Below are positions 1-8,584 of a stretch of DNA of 51,848 nucleotides, one piece after another; position 1 is the first letter of the stretch; each line of letters opens with the position of its first letter. Below the pieces are notes generated by a model. The model was not told the DNA's origin. It ran no database searches and worked only from the letters and a program-made list of their open reading frames with translations. The translations under genes were made by a program, and so were the position numbers. Source of the DNA: Actinomycetota bacterium (GTDB lineage: Bacteria > Actinomycetota > Acidimicrobiia > Acidimicrobiales > MedAcidi-G1); contig PBLL01000002.1 in NCBI GenBank assembly GCA_002721755.1, positions 1-51,848 of the forward strand, read 5' to 3'.

Positions 1-90
1 ACCTGCAGCAAAGAAACCTGCAGCAAAGAAACCTGCAGCAAAGAAACCTGCAGCAAAGAAACCTGCAGCAAAGAAACCTGCAGCTAAAAA
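1..90 (+). repeat. 15-bp tandem repeat encoding PAAKK
   Basis: Five copies of the 15-mer acctgcagcaaagaa are identical base for base (1-75). A sixth copy (76-90) differs at three bases but keeps the same amino acids. The array runs into the window edge, so total copy number is unknown. Perfect identity in a coding repeat suggests recent expansion or homogenisation by slippage. Confidence 0.95.
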
Positions 91-481
91 ACCTGAACGT
101 AAACGTAAATTTGACAAAGCTTTCCTAACTAAGCAAAAAGAATTACTACTTAAAGAAAGAGCAAGCTATTTAGGCAGTGCTGAAACTCTTGAGGCAGAGG
201 CGGATCAGTTGTTGGAATATCGAGACCCTGGTGATGTTCAGTTTGATGAAGAGTCTGGACGTGGAGACACTTTGGCTGTCGAAAGGGATTTGGATCTTGC
301 TTTGAGTGCACAGGCGCGTGATGCTGTTGATGAGATTGATGCCGCATTAGAGAGAATAAAGAACGGAACCTATGGGGTTTGTATGACTTCTGGTGAAGAT
401 ATTCCAAAGGCAAGACTTGAGGCGATTCCTTGGGCTTCAGAAAGAGTTGAGTATAAAGCTGGAGGTTTAGGTCGACGCTGA
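2..481 (+). CDS. TraR/DksA-like protein with PAAKK repeat tail, 5' truncated
   Basis: The reading frame is open from base 2, so the true start lies before the window. It opens with six PAAKK pentapeptides (bases 2-91), then a basic stretch, a helical segment and a C-terminal DksA/TraR-like zinc-finger region (about bases 330-481). The C-terminal consensus IPKARLEAIPWA is clear. Classical DksA/TraR fingers have four cysteines; here only one remains (codon 380-382), so zinc binding is probably lost. DksA-family proteins bind the RNA polymerase secondary channel; whether this one does is inference. The lysine/alanine/proline-rich N-terminus recalls nucleic-acid-binding tails of actinobacterial proteins. 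The stop is 15 bases before lspA, so the two may be co-transcribed. An ATG at 209 would give only the C-terminal part; the upstream codons are clearly in frame and coding-like. Confidence 0.8.
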   Translation, partial: PAAKKPAAKKPAAKKPAAKKPAAKKPAAKKPERKRKFDKAFLTKQKELLLKERASYLGSAETLEAEADQLLEYRDPGDVQFDEESGRGDTLAVERDLDLALSAQARDAVDEIDAALERIKNGTYGVCMTSGEDIPKARLEAIPWASERVEYKAGGLGRR

Positions 482-496
482 AAGGTAGTTGGGATT

Positions 497-958
497 ATGG
501 ATTATAAAAAATCTCTATCTACAGTCATATTGACAACTTTTGTACTGGACCAGTTAACTAAGTGGTTCGCTGTAGAACACCTGTTAAATGGTAAGACAGT
601 TGAACTATTCTGGACTCTTCAGTTGCGTTTGGTACGAAATTCTGGGATCTCTTTCGGAAAGGGTGAAGAGCTTGGTCAATTGATTTCGGTTGTCGTATTT
701 GTTGTTGTTATCGTTTTAATCAAAATGGCACTTAATGCTAAAGAACGACGAACTTTATTCTTGTATGGATTAATAGTTGGTGGAGCATTAGGAAATCTGA
801 GCGACCGCATTTTTCGCCAGTCAGACGGATTTCTAAGAGGGGAAGTAGTTGACTTTATTGACTTTCAATGGTGGCCTGTTTTTAACATTGCAGATTCTGC
901 TGTGGTAATTGGATGCTTATTACTTGTATTTAATGGTTTGCGTTTTGAAAGAATTTAA
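497..958 (+). CDS. lspA: Lipoprotein signal peptidase II
   Basis: This is the membrane aspartyl protease that removes signal peptides from prolipoproteins after lipidation. The 153-residue length is typical, with four hydrophobic segments (about 8-24, 60-78, 87-101, 128-148). Both catalytic aspartates are visible: D103 in the GNLSDR motif and D133 in the FNIAD motif. The conserved N-terminal DQLTKW (18-23) and RNSGISF (47-53) motifs are also present. The ATG at 497 follows a purine-rich aaagg. It lies between the TraR/DksA-like gene and rluD, a neighbourhood seen in many bacteria, and its end overlaps the rluD start, which suggests translational coupling. Confidence 0.97.
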   Translation: MDYKKSLSTVILTTFVLDQLTKWFAVEHLLNGKTVELFWTLQLRLVRNSGISFGKGEELGQLISVVVFVVVIVLIKMALNAKERRTLFLYGLIVGGALGNLSDRIFRQSDGFLRGEVVDFIDFQWWPVFNIADSAVVIGCLLLVFNGLRFERI

Positions 959-1874
959 CGAGACTGTTCCAGTTTCTTTGTCGGGCGAAAGACTTGACCG
1001 GCTACTTTCATTTATTAGCAGTATAAGCAGGAGTGAAGCTTCAAAATTGATTAGAGGTAATGGAGTTTCAGTCAATGGAAACCGAGTTGACCGCCCTTCA
1101 TTTAAAGTTTCCGTCGATGATTTTGTGGAGTTTTCGATCGATGACTCCGAAATCGACTTGGAGATTACTCCTGATGCATCGATAGATTTTGAAATTGTCT
1201 ATTCCGATTCTGATTTTCTTGTAGTAAATAAACCTGCCGGTTTGGTGGTTCATCCTGGTGCAGGGAATTCTTCCGGGACATTGGTCAACGGGCTTCTTGC
1301 GTATGATCCGAAAATTGAAGGGGTAGGGCAAAAAAATCGACCGGGAATCATTCACCGACTAGACAAAGGTACTTCTGGACTGTTGCTCGTGCCTACTACT
1401 AATGAGGCCTACCAGTTTTTCCTCAATGAGATGCAGGAGAGAAATATAGAACGGATGTACAAAGCTTTAGTTTGGGGTCTTCCGGATGGACCAGAGGGGA
1501 TTGTGGACGCACCGATAGGACGCTCAAGTAAGAATAGAAAAAAGATGGGAATTGTTTCGAACGGAAAACCTTCTAGAACTCTGTATAGAGTTCTAAAAAG
1601 TTGGGATTTTTCACAAGTATCACTACTTGAAATTGAACTTGAGACTGGAAGAACGCATCAGATCAGGGTTCATCTTTCTTCAATAGGAAATCCTGTCGTG
1701 GGAGACGAAGTTTATGGTGGGAGGCGAAAAGATTTAGGACTAGAAAGACAATTCTTGCATGCATACAAATTATGTATTACACATCCGCGGACTGGATCCA
1801 TCTGTGAATTTGAATCTTCTCTACCGGAAGAATTAAATTCTTTGTTAGATACTTTTGACGAAAATGTTCAGTAG
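933..1874 (+). CDS. rluD: Large-subunit rRNA pseudouridine synthase, RluD/RluA family
   Basis: The enzyme isomerises uridines to pseudouridine in 23S rRNA. An N-terminal S4 RNA-binding domain (about residues 8-70, GERLDRLL and SKLIRGNGVSVNG) is followed by the RluA catalytic domain. The active-site motif HRLDKGTSG is intact with catalytic Asp144, and GRTHQIRVHL is present downstream. The start is uncertain: a TTG at 909 gives eight extra residues, an ATG at 933 and a TTG at 945 are alternatives, and none has a clear Shine-Dalgarno. ATG 933 is chosen because family proteins begin shortly before the S4 domain. It overlaps lspA by 26 bases, implying coupled translation. RluD versus another RluA-family member is assigned mainly on S4 domain and position beside lspA. 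Confidence 0.92.
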   Translation: MVCVLKEFNETVPVSLSGERLDRLLSFISSISRSEASKLIRGNGVSVNGNRVDRPSFKVSVDDFVEFSIDDSEIDLEITPDASIDFEIVYSDSDFLVVNKPAGLVVHPGAGNSSGTLVNGLLAYDPKIEGVGQKNRPGIIHRLDKGTSGLLLVPTTNEAYQFFLNEMQERNIERMYKALVWGLPDGPEGIVDAPIGRSSKNRKKMGIVSNGKPSRTLYRVLKSWDFSQVSLLEIELETGRTHQIRVHLSSIGNPVVGDEVYGGRRKDLGLERQFLHAYKLCITHPRTGSICEFESSLPEELNSLLDTFDENVQ

Positions 1875-1917
1875 TAAAAAATGCGCTTCTACTCCCGTTA
1901 AGTTATTTTAAATATCG

Positions 1918-3003
1918 ATGAAACCTGTAATACCTGACTACGGAGATAAATGTGTTAGTCAGCTTGTGCCCTCATTTTTGGATATTTCAAATGCCTCTTC
2001 ATGGATTCCCATAGATGTTTTGTCTGCTAAAACGATAGTTCTTCTGGTCCTAGATGGTTTGGGGTGGGAGCAATTGCAAGAGAATAAAGAATGCTTTCAG
2101 ACTCTGGTTGAATTTTCTGGAAGTTTTATTACGACTGTAGCTCCTAGCACGACTGCAACTGCTTTAACCTCCATCACAACAGGAGCGCCGCCGGGAGAGC
2201 ATGGAATAGTGGGTTACCGAATACCTGTTGAAGGTGGAATTTTAAATTCGCTTCGCTGGTCTACAGGAAGTGAAGCACATAAACCTGATCCGTTTGACTT
2301 TCAGTTGATGCCAGTTTTTGATAATCAAAAACCTAAGGTGGTAACTTCGATTGATCATCAAGGATCTGGTTTTTCTAAGGCGCATCTTAGGGATTCAAGA
2401 TTTTCTGGCTACAGAGATCGTTTTGAATTAATAGAAATAATCCTTCAATCAGTGGAGAACTTTGAACCTTTTATTTATGCATATTGGGATGGAATAGATC
2501 GCATTGCACATGAGTTTGGCTTTACGGATCAGTACTTTAGCGAACTCAAAAAATGCGATTTGATGATAGATGAATTGTTGAAACGTCTTCCTCCGAACGT
2601 AGCTCTGGTCGTGACTTCAGATCATGGTCAAGTAGAAGTGGGGGATCGGATGCTCGAACTCACAACTGATTTGAAAAACCTTATAACGAAGCAAAGTGGT
2701 GAGGCTAGATTTCGTTGGCTACATGCTCTCCCTGGGGCTGAAACGGATTTACTCATTTCCGCTAAAGAAACATTTGAAGAGTGCGGATGGATACTGTCAA
2801 AAGATCAAATATTGAATGAGGGTTGGTTCGGACCTCGAGTTAATGAAATAGTTAAGAACAGATTAGGAGATGTGGCTTTGGTGGCTAAAGATAAAGTAGG
2901 TTTTACAGATCCCGTTGAAAAAATGCCCTTTCAACTTATTACGCGACATGGTTCTTTGACTGAGGAAGAAATGCATGTACCTCTTTTGTCAGCTGTTACC
3001 TGA
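1918..3003 (+). CDS. Alkaline-phosphatase-superfamily phosphodiesterase/nucleotide pyrophosphatase
   Basis: This 361-residue protein belongs to the type I phosphodiesterase/nucleotide pyrophosphatase branch of the alkaline phosphatase superfamily. The two-metal site is visible: D46 in LLVLDG, the Thr nucleophile in APSTTATA (T78 or T79), Asp and His in DGIDRIAHEFG, Asp-His in TSDHG, and a C-terminal His in TRHGSL. No signal peptide or membrane segment is seen, so it is probably cytoplasmic. The substrate cannot be read from the sequence. There is no Shine-Dalgarno, but TATTTT ends eight bases before the ATG, which may be a leaderless start. It sits alone between rluD and bpa on the same strand. 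Confidence 0.85.
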   Translation: MKPVIPDYGDKCVSQLVPSFLDISNASSWIPIDVLSAKTIVLLVLDGLGWEQLQENKECFQTLVEFSGSFITTVAPSTTATALTSITTGAPPGEHGIVGYRIPVEGGILNSLRWSTGSEAHKPDPFDFQLMPVFDNQKPKVVTSIDHQGSGFSKAHLRDSRFSGYRDRFELIEIILQSVENFEPFIYAYWDGIDRIAHEFGFTDQYFSELKKCDLMIDELLKRLPPNVALVVTSDHGQVEVGDRMLELTTDLKNLITKQSGEARFRWLHALPGAETDLLISAKETFEECGWILSKDQILNEGWFGPRVNEIVKNRLGDVALVAKDKVGFTDPVEKMPFQLITRHGSLTEEEMHVPLLSAVT

Positions 3004-3048
3004 GAAGTGATTCTTGGCCTAAAGTCATAATGGAGTGAAAGGAGAAAG

Positions 3049-3531
3049 ATGACAGAAGCATTGGAGCCTGAAGTCGTAGACAGTGGTGATCTGGAAGACG
3101 AGGAAGCGAAGAATAGCGAATCAGTTGAACAGCCCGCCAAAGTGATGCGAGTTGGAACAATGATGCGACAGCTTTTGGAAGAGGTGAAATCTTCGCCATT
3201 GGATAATGAAAGTCGAGAACGACTTAAAGAAATCTATCAGTCCTCAATCACAGAATTAGGCTCTGCGTTGTCAGAGGATCTTCAAGAAGAACTCAATAGA
3301 TTAGCTTCTCCCTTCAATGAAGATAATTCTCCAAGTAACGATGAGCTTCGTATAGCGCAGGCTCAATTAGTTGGGTGGTTGGAAGGTCTTATTCAGGGCA
3401 TACAAGCCGCAATGTTTGCACAGCAATTCATTAACAGTTCTCAAATCACTGACTCAAGACCTGGGATGTTGAATCCCGCAGATGTTGAAAAGTCTGACAT
3501 AAGTAAAGATCGTCCTGGAAACTATTTGTAA
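3049..3531 (+). CDS. bpa: Bacterial proteasome activator Bpa/PafE
   Basis: Bpa (PafE, DUF2587) forms ATP-independent dodecameric rings that dock on the actinobacterial 20S proteasome and open its gate. The 160-residue protein has an acidic variable N-terminus (1-30), then the conserved helical core: PAKVMRVGTMMRQLLEEV (29-46), SSITELGSALSEDLQ and the strongly conserved RIAQAQLVGWLEGLIQGIQ. The last residues GNYL correspond to the C-terminal gate-opening motif (GQYL in Mycobacterium, from memory). The ATG has a good ggagaaag ribosome-binding site. The gene ends three bases before dnaE, so the two are probably co-transcribed. Its presence implies prcA/prcB elsewhere in the genome, which is inference. 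Confidence 0.93.
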   Translation: MTEALEPEVVDSGDLEDEEAKNSESVEQPAKVMRVGTMMRQLLEEVKSSPLDNESRERLKEIYQSSITELGSALSEDLQEELNRLASPFNEDNSPSNDELRIAQAQLVGWLEGLIQGIQAAMFAQQFINSSQITDSRPGMLNPADVEKSDISKDRPGNYL

Positions 3532-3534
3532 TTT

Positions 3535-6500
3535 ATGTCTGAATCATTCACGCACCTCCATGTGCATACCGAGTATTCATTACTAGATGGAGCAGCGCGC
3601 GTTGGCGAGTTAGTGAAGGCCGCTGCAGATGATGGGCAGAGTGCATTAGGAATCACTGACCATGGAAATATGTACGGCATTTTGGACTTCTATCGTGCTT
3701 GTCGCGATCATGATGTAAAGCCAATAATAGGAACCGAAGCTTATATGGCACATGAAAGCCGCTATGAGCGTTTCTCACGTAGAGGTCGAATGGATGATTC
3801 TGGCGGTGAGACAGATACGGGTCAGAAAATCATGTACCACTTAACTCTGTTAGCTGAAAATAATGTTGGATATAAAAACATGATTCAACTTGCTAGTCGA
3901 GCATTTTTGGAAGGTTACTACTATAAGCCAAGAGTCGATTGGGAAATTCTTGAAAATCACAGTGAAGGGATAATTGCTACCACAGGCTGTTTAGGTGGGC
4001 ATGTATTGCAGGCATTAATGCGTGATGATTTTGATACAGCTATGGAAAAAGCAGGACGTCTACAAGAAATTTTTGGAAAAGGAAATTTATTTGTTGAATT
4101 GCAGGACCAGGGGCTTCCAGAACAATTGCGAACGAATCCCAAACTAGTTGAACTTGCAAAAAAAATAGGAGCTCCTCTTGTTGCCACAAATGATTCACAT
4201 TACGTAAATCAAGAAGACGCTCATGCACATGACGCTTTACTTTGTGTCCAAACTGGATGTGTAATGAGCGACCCAAATCGCTTTAAATTCCATGGTGATC
4301 AGCACTATTTGAAAACATCGAGTGAAATGAGGAATCTCTTTCGTGAAATTCCGGACGCTTGTGACAACACTCTAGAAATTGCCGAACGCTGTAATGTAGA
4401 AATCGAATTTGGAAATCCTCAGTTACCAGATTTCCCCTTACCTGACGGTTTTGATTCTGCCGATTCCTACCTCTCGTATTTGACTTTGGATGGAGCGAAG
4501 AAACGTTGGGGAGATCCATTAAGTGAAGAAATTTCTGATCGAATCGTCTATGAACTTAGAACAATAAGTGATATGGGTTTTTCAGCATATTTTCTGATTA
4601 CTTGGGATTTGATTCGTTACGCACGTGAAAGAGGAATAAGAGTAGGACCAGGAAGAGGGAGTGCGGTTGGTTGCGCCGTATCTTTTTGCCTCGGCATTAC
4701 AGATTTAGACCCAATAAAACATGACTTACTTTTTGAAAGGTTTCTAAACCCTGATCGAATAAGTATGCCAGATATCGATATGGATTTTGATTCACGTTAC
4801 CGAGATGAAATTATCCGCTATGCAGCGGATAAATATGGACGAGATCATGTGGCGCAAATAGTGACTTTCTCTCAAATAAAAGCAAGAGCAGCGGTTCGCG
4901 ATGCTGCCCGAGTGTTAGGTCATCCCTATGCAATCGGTGACCGAATCGCCAAAGCCATGCCTCCGCTAGTTCTTGGGCGTGATACTCCTATTTCTGCTTG
5001 CATGGAAGAAATTACCGGATATAGCGACGGCTATAAAATGGCCGCGGATTTACGCTCAATGTATTCTTCGGATTCTGATGTTCGAGAAATAGTGGATGTT
5101 GCACGTGGTCTTGAAGGGCTACGGAGGCAAGACGGCATTCATGCAGCAGCTGTTGTAATTACTAAAGACCCTCTGACTGATTATCTTCCCATTCAGAGAA
5201 AACCAGAATCGGGTCAAGAACCTGAAGAAGCTCCAATCGTCACTCAATACGACATGTATGGAGTAGAAGATCTAGGGCTTTTAAAAATGGATTTTTTAGG
5301 TTTGCGTAATCTGGATGTAATAACAGACAGTCTTGACTTAATAAAATCAACAAGGAATTTTGAGTTAGATATAGACCACATCGAACTAGATAACAAAAAA
5401 ACCTTCCAAATGCTTTCAAAGGGTGATTCGATCGGGGTTTTCCAACTGGAATCTGGACCTATACGCAGTTTGATGCGCTCATTGAATCCTACTTCTTTTG
5501 ATGACGTCGCTGCATTAGTGGCTTTGTATAGACCAGGACCTATGGCAGCAAATATGCATAACGATTACGCAGACAGAAAAAATGGAAGGAAAAGTGTCTC
5601 CTATTTCCATCCAGATGCGGGATCTCTTTTAAGTGATACGTATGGATTGATGATTTATCAGGAATCAGTTATGCGCGTTGCTCAAAAGTTTGCGGGATAT
5701 TCACTCGCTCAAGCAGATAATTTGCGAAAAGCGTGTGGAAAAAAAGACCGTAAGCTGATGAAGAAAGAACGAGAGGGCTTTTTAAACGGCTGTGCTAAAA
5801 CCGGTTATGACTCAGATTTAGCAGAAGAACTTTTCGATATCATAGAGCAGTTTGCCGATTACGCTTTCAACAAGAGCCATGCTTATGGCTATGGATTGGT
5901 CGCCTATCAAACTGCCTTTTTAAAAGCCAATTATCCAGTTGAATATTTATCCGCTTTATTGACAAGTGTTAAGTCAAATTTAGACAAAGCAGCCGTTTAT
6001 TTAAATGAATGTCGTCTTTTAGGAATAGAAGTGACTGTCCCTGATATTAATTTAGCGCGCAGCTCTTTTACACCAATCCCAGATTTAACGGAAGGTGAAA
6101 ATACGGGAAAGATAGTTTTTGGTCTTTCAGCAATTCGTAATGTGGGTGATGGATTAGTCGATTTGATAGTAGAAGAACGCGACAAAGGTGGACCCTTTGA
6201 AGACTTCAATGATTTCTTGGAGCGATGTGACACTTCCGTACTTAATAAACGGACAGTTGAGTCACTTATTAAAGCAGGTGCATTTGATGCTTTCGATCAC
6301 CCAAGACAAGGAATGTTGGAGGTTCATGAAGAACTTATAGGACTGACAGTCTCTCGGCGACGCGAACACGATATGGGTGTTTTATCATTATTCGGTGAGG
6401 CAGAAGGCGGACCAGTTTTTGATGAACGTCCCGAGATACCAGACGTGGAATTTGAAAAATCACAGAAGCTAACTTTTGAAAAAGAAATGTTGGGTCTGTA

Positions 6501-7077
6501 TGTGTCTGATCACCCCTTGAAGGGTTATGAAAACGCATTAGCGCGTAAGACTGATTCACGGATCATTGAGCTCCGCGAATTTGAAGATGGATCTTTTTTC
6601 ACTGCCGGTGGGGTAGTTACTAATCTTTCAAAACGTTGGACACGCAGAGGCGATCTGATGGCAACATTTGATCTTGAAGATTTGAGTTCATCGATAGAAG
6701 TGATGGTTTTCCCGAAAGCTATGACCGAACATGGGCACAAATTACTTGATGATTCTTTACTTCTAGTTAAAGGACGACTTGATTCGCGCGAAGACACACC
6801 TAAGTTGATTTGCTCTGATTTGGAAACTTTTGAAGTTTCAAATGGCGACTTGAGGCAAGCGATTCAAGTAGACCTACCGTTAGAAAAAGTAGATGAGCCA
6901 ACAATTTCTGAAATCAAGAAGCTTCTAAATGATTATCCAGGTGATGTAGAAGTTTTCTTCCGTTTAGGCGAGCGTCAGTTGCTTCGCTTGTCCGATGATT
7001 TTGCTGTGGATCCAAGCAATGGGCTCATAGCAGAATTGCGCATTTTACTGGGAGTTGATTCAGTTTCTTTCATTTGA
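3535..7077 (+). CDS. dnaE: DNA polymerase III alpha subunit (DnaE1)
   Basis: This is the replicative C-family polymerase, 1180 residues, full length. The N-terminal PHP domain (1-280) keeps what look like all its metal-binding motifs: HLHVHTEYSLLDG (7-19), ITDHGNMYG, GTEAY, TTGCLGG and NDSHY. In Mycobacterium DnaE1 this domain performs 3'-5' proofreading, so proofreading is likely here too. Catalytic aspartates lie in PDIDMDFD (D413-D419) and in KMDFLGL (D586). The helix-hairpin-helix and OB-fold regions follow (about 790-1100). The ATG starts three bases after bpa. A possible regulatory hairpin region follows the stop. Confidence 0.98.
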   Translation: MSESFTHLHVHTEYSLLDGAARVGELVKAAADDGQSALGITDHGNMYGILDFYRACRDHDVKPIIGTEAYMAHESRYERFSRRGRMDDSGGETDTGQKIMYHLTLLAENNVGYKNMIQLASRAFLEGYYYKPRVDWEILENHSEGIIATTGCLGGHVLQALMRDDFDTAMEKAGRLQEIFGKGNLFVELQDQGLPEQLRTNPKLVELAKKIGAPLVATNDSHYVNQEDAHAHDALLCVQTGCVMSDPNRFKFHGDQHYLKTSSEMRNLFREIPDACDNTLEIAERCNVEIEFGNPQLPDFPLPDGFDSADSYLSYLTLDGAKKRWGDPLSEEISDRIVYELRTISDMGFSAYFLITWDLIRYARERGIRVGPGRGSAVGCAVSFCLGITDLDPIKHDLLFERFLNPDRISMPDIDMDFDSRYRDEIIRYAADKYGRDHVAQIVTFSQIKARAAVRDAARVLGHPYAIGDRIAKAMPPLVLGRDTPISACMEEITGYSDGYKMAADLRSMYSSDSDVREIVDVARGLEGLRRQDGIHAAAVVITKDPLTDYLPIQRKPESGQEPEEAPIVTQYDMYGVEDLGLLKMDFLGLRNLDVITDSLDLIKSTRNFELDIDHIELDNKKTFQMLSKGDSIGVFQLESGPIRSLMRSLNPTSFDDVAALVALYRPGPMAANMHNDYADRKNGRKSVSYFHPDAGSLLSDTYGLMIYQESVMRVAQKFAGYSLAQADNLRKACGKKDRKLMKKEREGFLNGCAKTGYDSDLAEELFDIIEQFADYAFNKSHAYGYGLVAYQTAFLKANYPVEYLSALLTSVKSNLDKAAVYLNECRLLGIEVTVPDINLARSSFTPIPDLTEGENTGKIVFGLSAIRNVGDGLVDLIVEERDKGGPFEDFNDFLERCDTSVLNKRTVESLIKAGAFDAFDHPRQGMLEVHEELIGLTVSRRREHDMGVLSLFGEAEGGPVFDERPEIPDVEFEKSQKLTFEKEMLGLYVSDHPLKGYENALARKTDSRIIELREFEDGSFFTAGGVVTNLSKRWTRRGDLMATFDLEDLSSSIEVMVFPKAMTEHGHKLLDDSLLLVKGRLDSREDTPKLICSDLETFEVSNGDLRQAIQVDLPLEKVDEPTISEIKKLLNDYPGDVEVFFRLGERQLLRLSDDFAVDPSNGLIAELRILLGVDSVSFI

Positions 7078-7120
7078 CTCCTAAGACTTAAAAGAAGTGA
7101 TTATAAGGGGTTGGGATACA

Positions 7121-7180
7121 GCCGTGCATCCGGCAGGATGGAAGTCCTGCTGATAGAGAGATTTTTCAGCAGGTTTACTT
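7121..7180 (+). promoter_or_regulatory. Candidate RNA element with mutually exclusive hairpins
   Basis: Three overlapping stems can form in the dnaE-7221 gap. Stem A is gccg/cggc (7121-7124 with 7131-7134) with a six-base loop. Stem B is gcagga/tcctgc (7133-7138 with 7145-7150) with a six-base loop, extendable outwards by a G.U and a C-G pair. Stem C is cctgctga/tcagcagg (7146-7153 with 7166-7173) with a 12-base loop. B and C share 7146-7150 and exclude one another, as in attenuators. Stem C is followed by a weak T-rich stretch, so it may also be the dnaE terminator. No known riboswitch was recognised. Confidence 0.4.
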
Positions 7181-7220
7181 GTTTTAGGACAATATTTATG
7201 GAAACGGGGGCTGGGTTTCG

Positions 7221-7889
7221 GTGACTATAGAGGTCGAAACAAAAGATTGCAGCATGCTGGGTGATGCTGAACTTGAAGAAATGACTGAACTTTGTGCAGA
7301 TGGACCGAATCCATTTGGAATTGGCTTGATATCAAAACAAACAGAAGAATGGGTTCTCTGTACAACTGCACGGGAAAATGGGCGTTTAAAAGGTTTTTCT
7401 TTTTTTACTTTGGAAAGAATTGGCGGCACACCAAGTGTAATAATTGGTCTTTCATCAATAGCTAGAACTAGTAAAAGAGACACTGTATTAAAAGCAATAG
7501 TCACAGAACATCTCAGACGTGCTGTTCTAGCTTTTCCTGATGAAGATGTTGTTATGGGTGCCAGATTGAATGATCCTTCTGGTTTTGAAGCCTTTAAGTC
7601 TTTGACAGGAGTTGCTCCTGCACCTAGCGGTAAAGAAACCGGGGAAGATCGCGCTTGGGGTAAAAGACTTGTAAAGCGATACGGGATGTCGTCACTTTCT
7701 TATGATGAACATAAATTCGTTGCAAAAGGCTCTGAAGAAACTGCTTGCGTGATAGATCACACCAGTCTTAAGCCTGAAAAATTCAATCCTGATGTAGTCG
7801 CGTTTTTCAAACCCTTAAATATAAAACGCGGAGACGTTTTAATTGCATATGGTTGGGCAATGGCTGAAGATCTCGAAAAATTGGTCTGA
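7221..7889 (+). CDS. GNAT-like protein of unknown substrate
   Basis: I cannot name this 222-residue protein. The first half resembles a GNAT acyltransferase fold: a strand reading the substance of ARENGRLKGFSFF followed by PSVIIGLSSIAR and a helix with repeated basic residues (about 80-105). The canonical acetyl-CoA pyrophosphate loop (Q/RxxGxG/A) is not evident, so activity is uncertain. The C-terminal part (150-222) carries RAWGKRLVKRYG and ends in an amphipathic helix. It starts at GTG 7221 behind a purine-rich stretch. It lies downstream of the hairpin region and overlaps the nitroreductase gene, so these two probably form a unit. Confidence 0.65.
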   Translation: MTIEVETKDCSMLGDAELEEMTELCADGPNPFGIGLISKQTEEWVLCTTARENGRLKGFSFFTLERIGGTPSVIIGLSSIARTSKRDTVLKAIVTEHLRRAVLAFPDEDVVMGARLNDPSGFEAFKSLTGVAPAPSGKETGEDRAWGKRLVKRYGMSSLSYDEHKFVAKGSEETACVIDHTSLKPEKFNPDVVAFFKPLNIKRGDVLIAYGWAMAEDLEKLV

Positions 7890-8514
7890 CATTTCAAAAA
7901 ATTCAGTTGCCGAGATTCTGAATCAAAGAAGAGCTTGTCGCTCTTTTCTTAATAGAAGGCCCCCCGAAGGTCTAATCCTTGAATTGGTTGATAAGGCTCG
8001 CCGAACACCAACAGCGGGTAACTCACAAGGAGTCGAGTTTCTTATCCTTCAGGAAGAAGATGAAGTGGAAGATTTTTGGAGTACTTCCTTGGGCGAAAAA
8101 GATAAAAAGAGCTTTTCATTCCCAGGTTTATTAGAAGCACCGGTGCTTGTTGTTCCATTTGGCGTTCCCGCCTTGTATATCGATCGTTACAGGGAAAGGG
8201 ATAAGAACTATACGACACTTGGCAGAGGAGAGGAAGAATGGAAAGTGCCGTACTGGTTGACAGATGCCGCATTTGCAACAATGGCTCTTCAGTTATTGGC
8301 AATTGAAAACAATATGGAAAGTTGTTTTGTTGGACTGTTTGATAGGGAAGAACGAATAAAAGAGAAGTTTGAAGTGCCAAAAACACACGAGGCACTAGGT
8401 GTTTTAATTTTGGGATATCCCGATCGTCAGAACCAAGTCGAAGGAGCCTCTCAAAAACGTAAAAGAAGACCTCTAAAAGAAGTTGCACATCAAGGAAGAT
8501 GGAATTCTCAGTGA
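7849..8514 (+). CDS. Nitroreductase-family flavoprotein
   Basis: Nitroreductase-family proteins bind FMN and reduce nitro, quinone or related substrates with NAD(P)H. The FMN-contacting N-terminal motif is clear: LNQRRACRSF followed by RTPTAGNSQGVEFLIL. The central region WLTDAAFATMALQLLAIENNMESCFVG and the C-terminal ALGVLILGYPD are also characteristic. Length is 221 residues from ATG 7849; a TTG at 7843 is the longer option. Either start overlaps the previous gene by more than 40 bases, so translation is likely coupled, or a non-standard start lies nearer codon 15. The C-terminus is rich in Lys/Arg. Substrate unknown. Confidence 0.85.
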   Translation: MVGQWLKISKNWSDISKNSVAEILNQRRACRSFLNRRPPEGLILELVDKARRTPTAGNSQGVEFLILQEEDEVEDFWSTSLGEKDKKSFSFPGLLEAPVLVVPFGVPALYIDRYRERDKNYTTLGRGEEEWKVPYWLTDAAFATMALQLLAIENNMESCFVGLFDREERIKEKFEVPKTHEALGVLILGYPDRQNQVEGASQKRKRRPLKEVAHQGRWNSQ

Positions 8515-8584
8515 TGAAAAAACTTGTTTATCCTAGGTATGATCTATTAGCTGGTTACATAACGTAAGGGATTGGAGATTTTCA

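Noticed and set aside
8042-8488. 148-residue minus-strand ORF
   Set aside because: It is antisense within the nitroreductase gene and has no family features.
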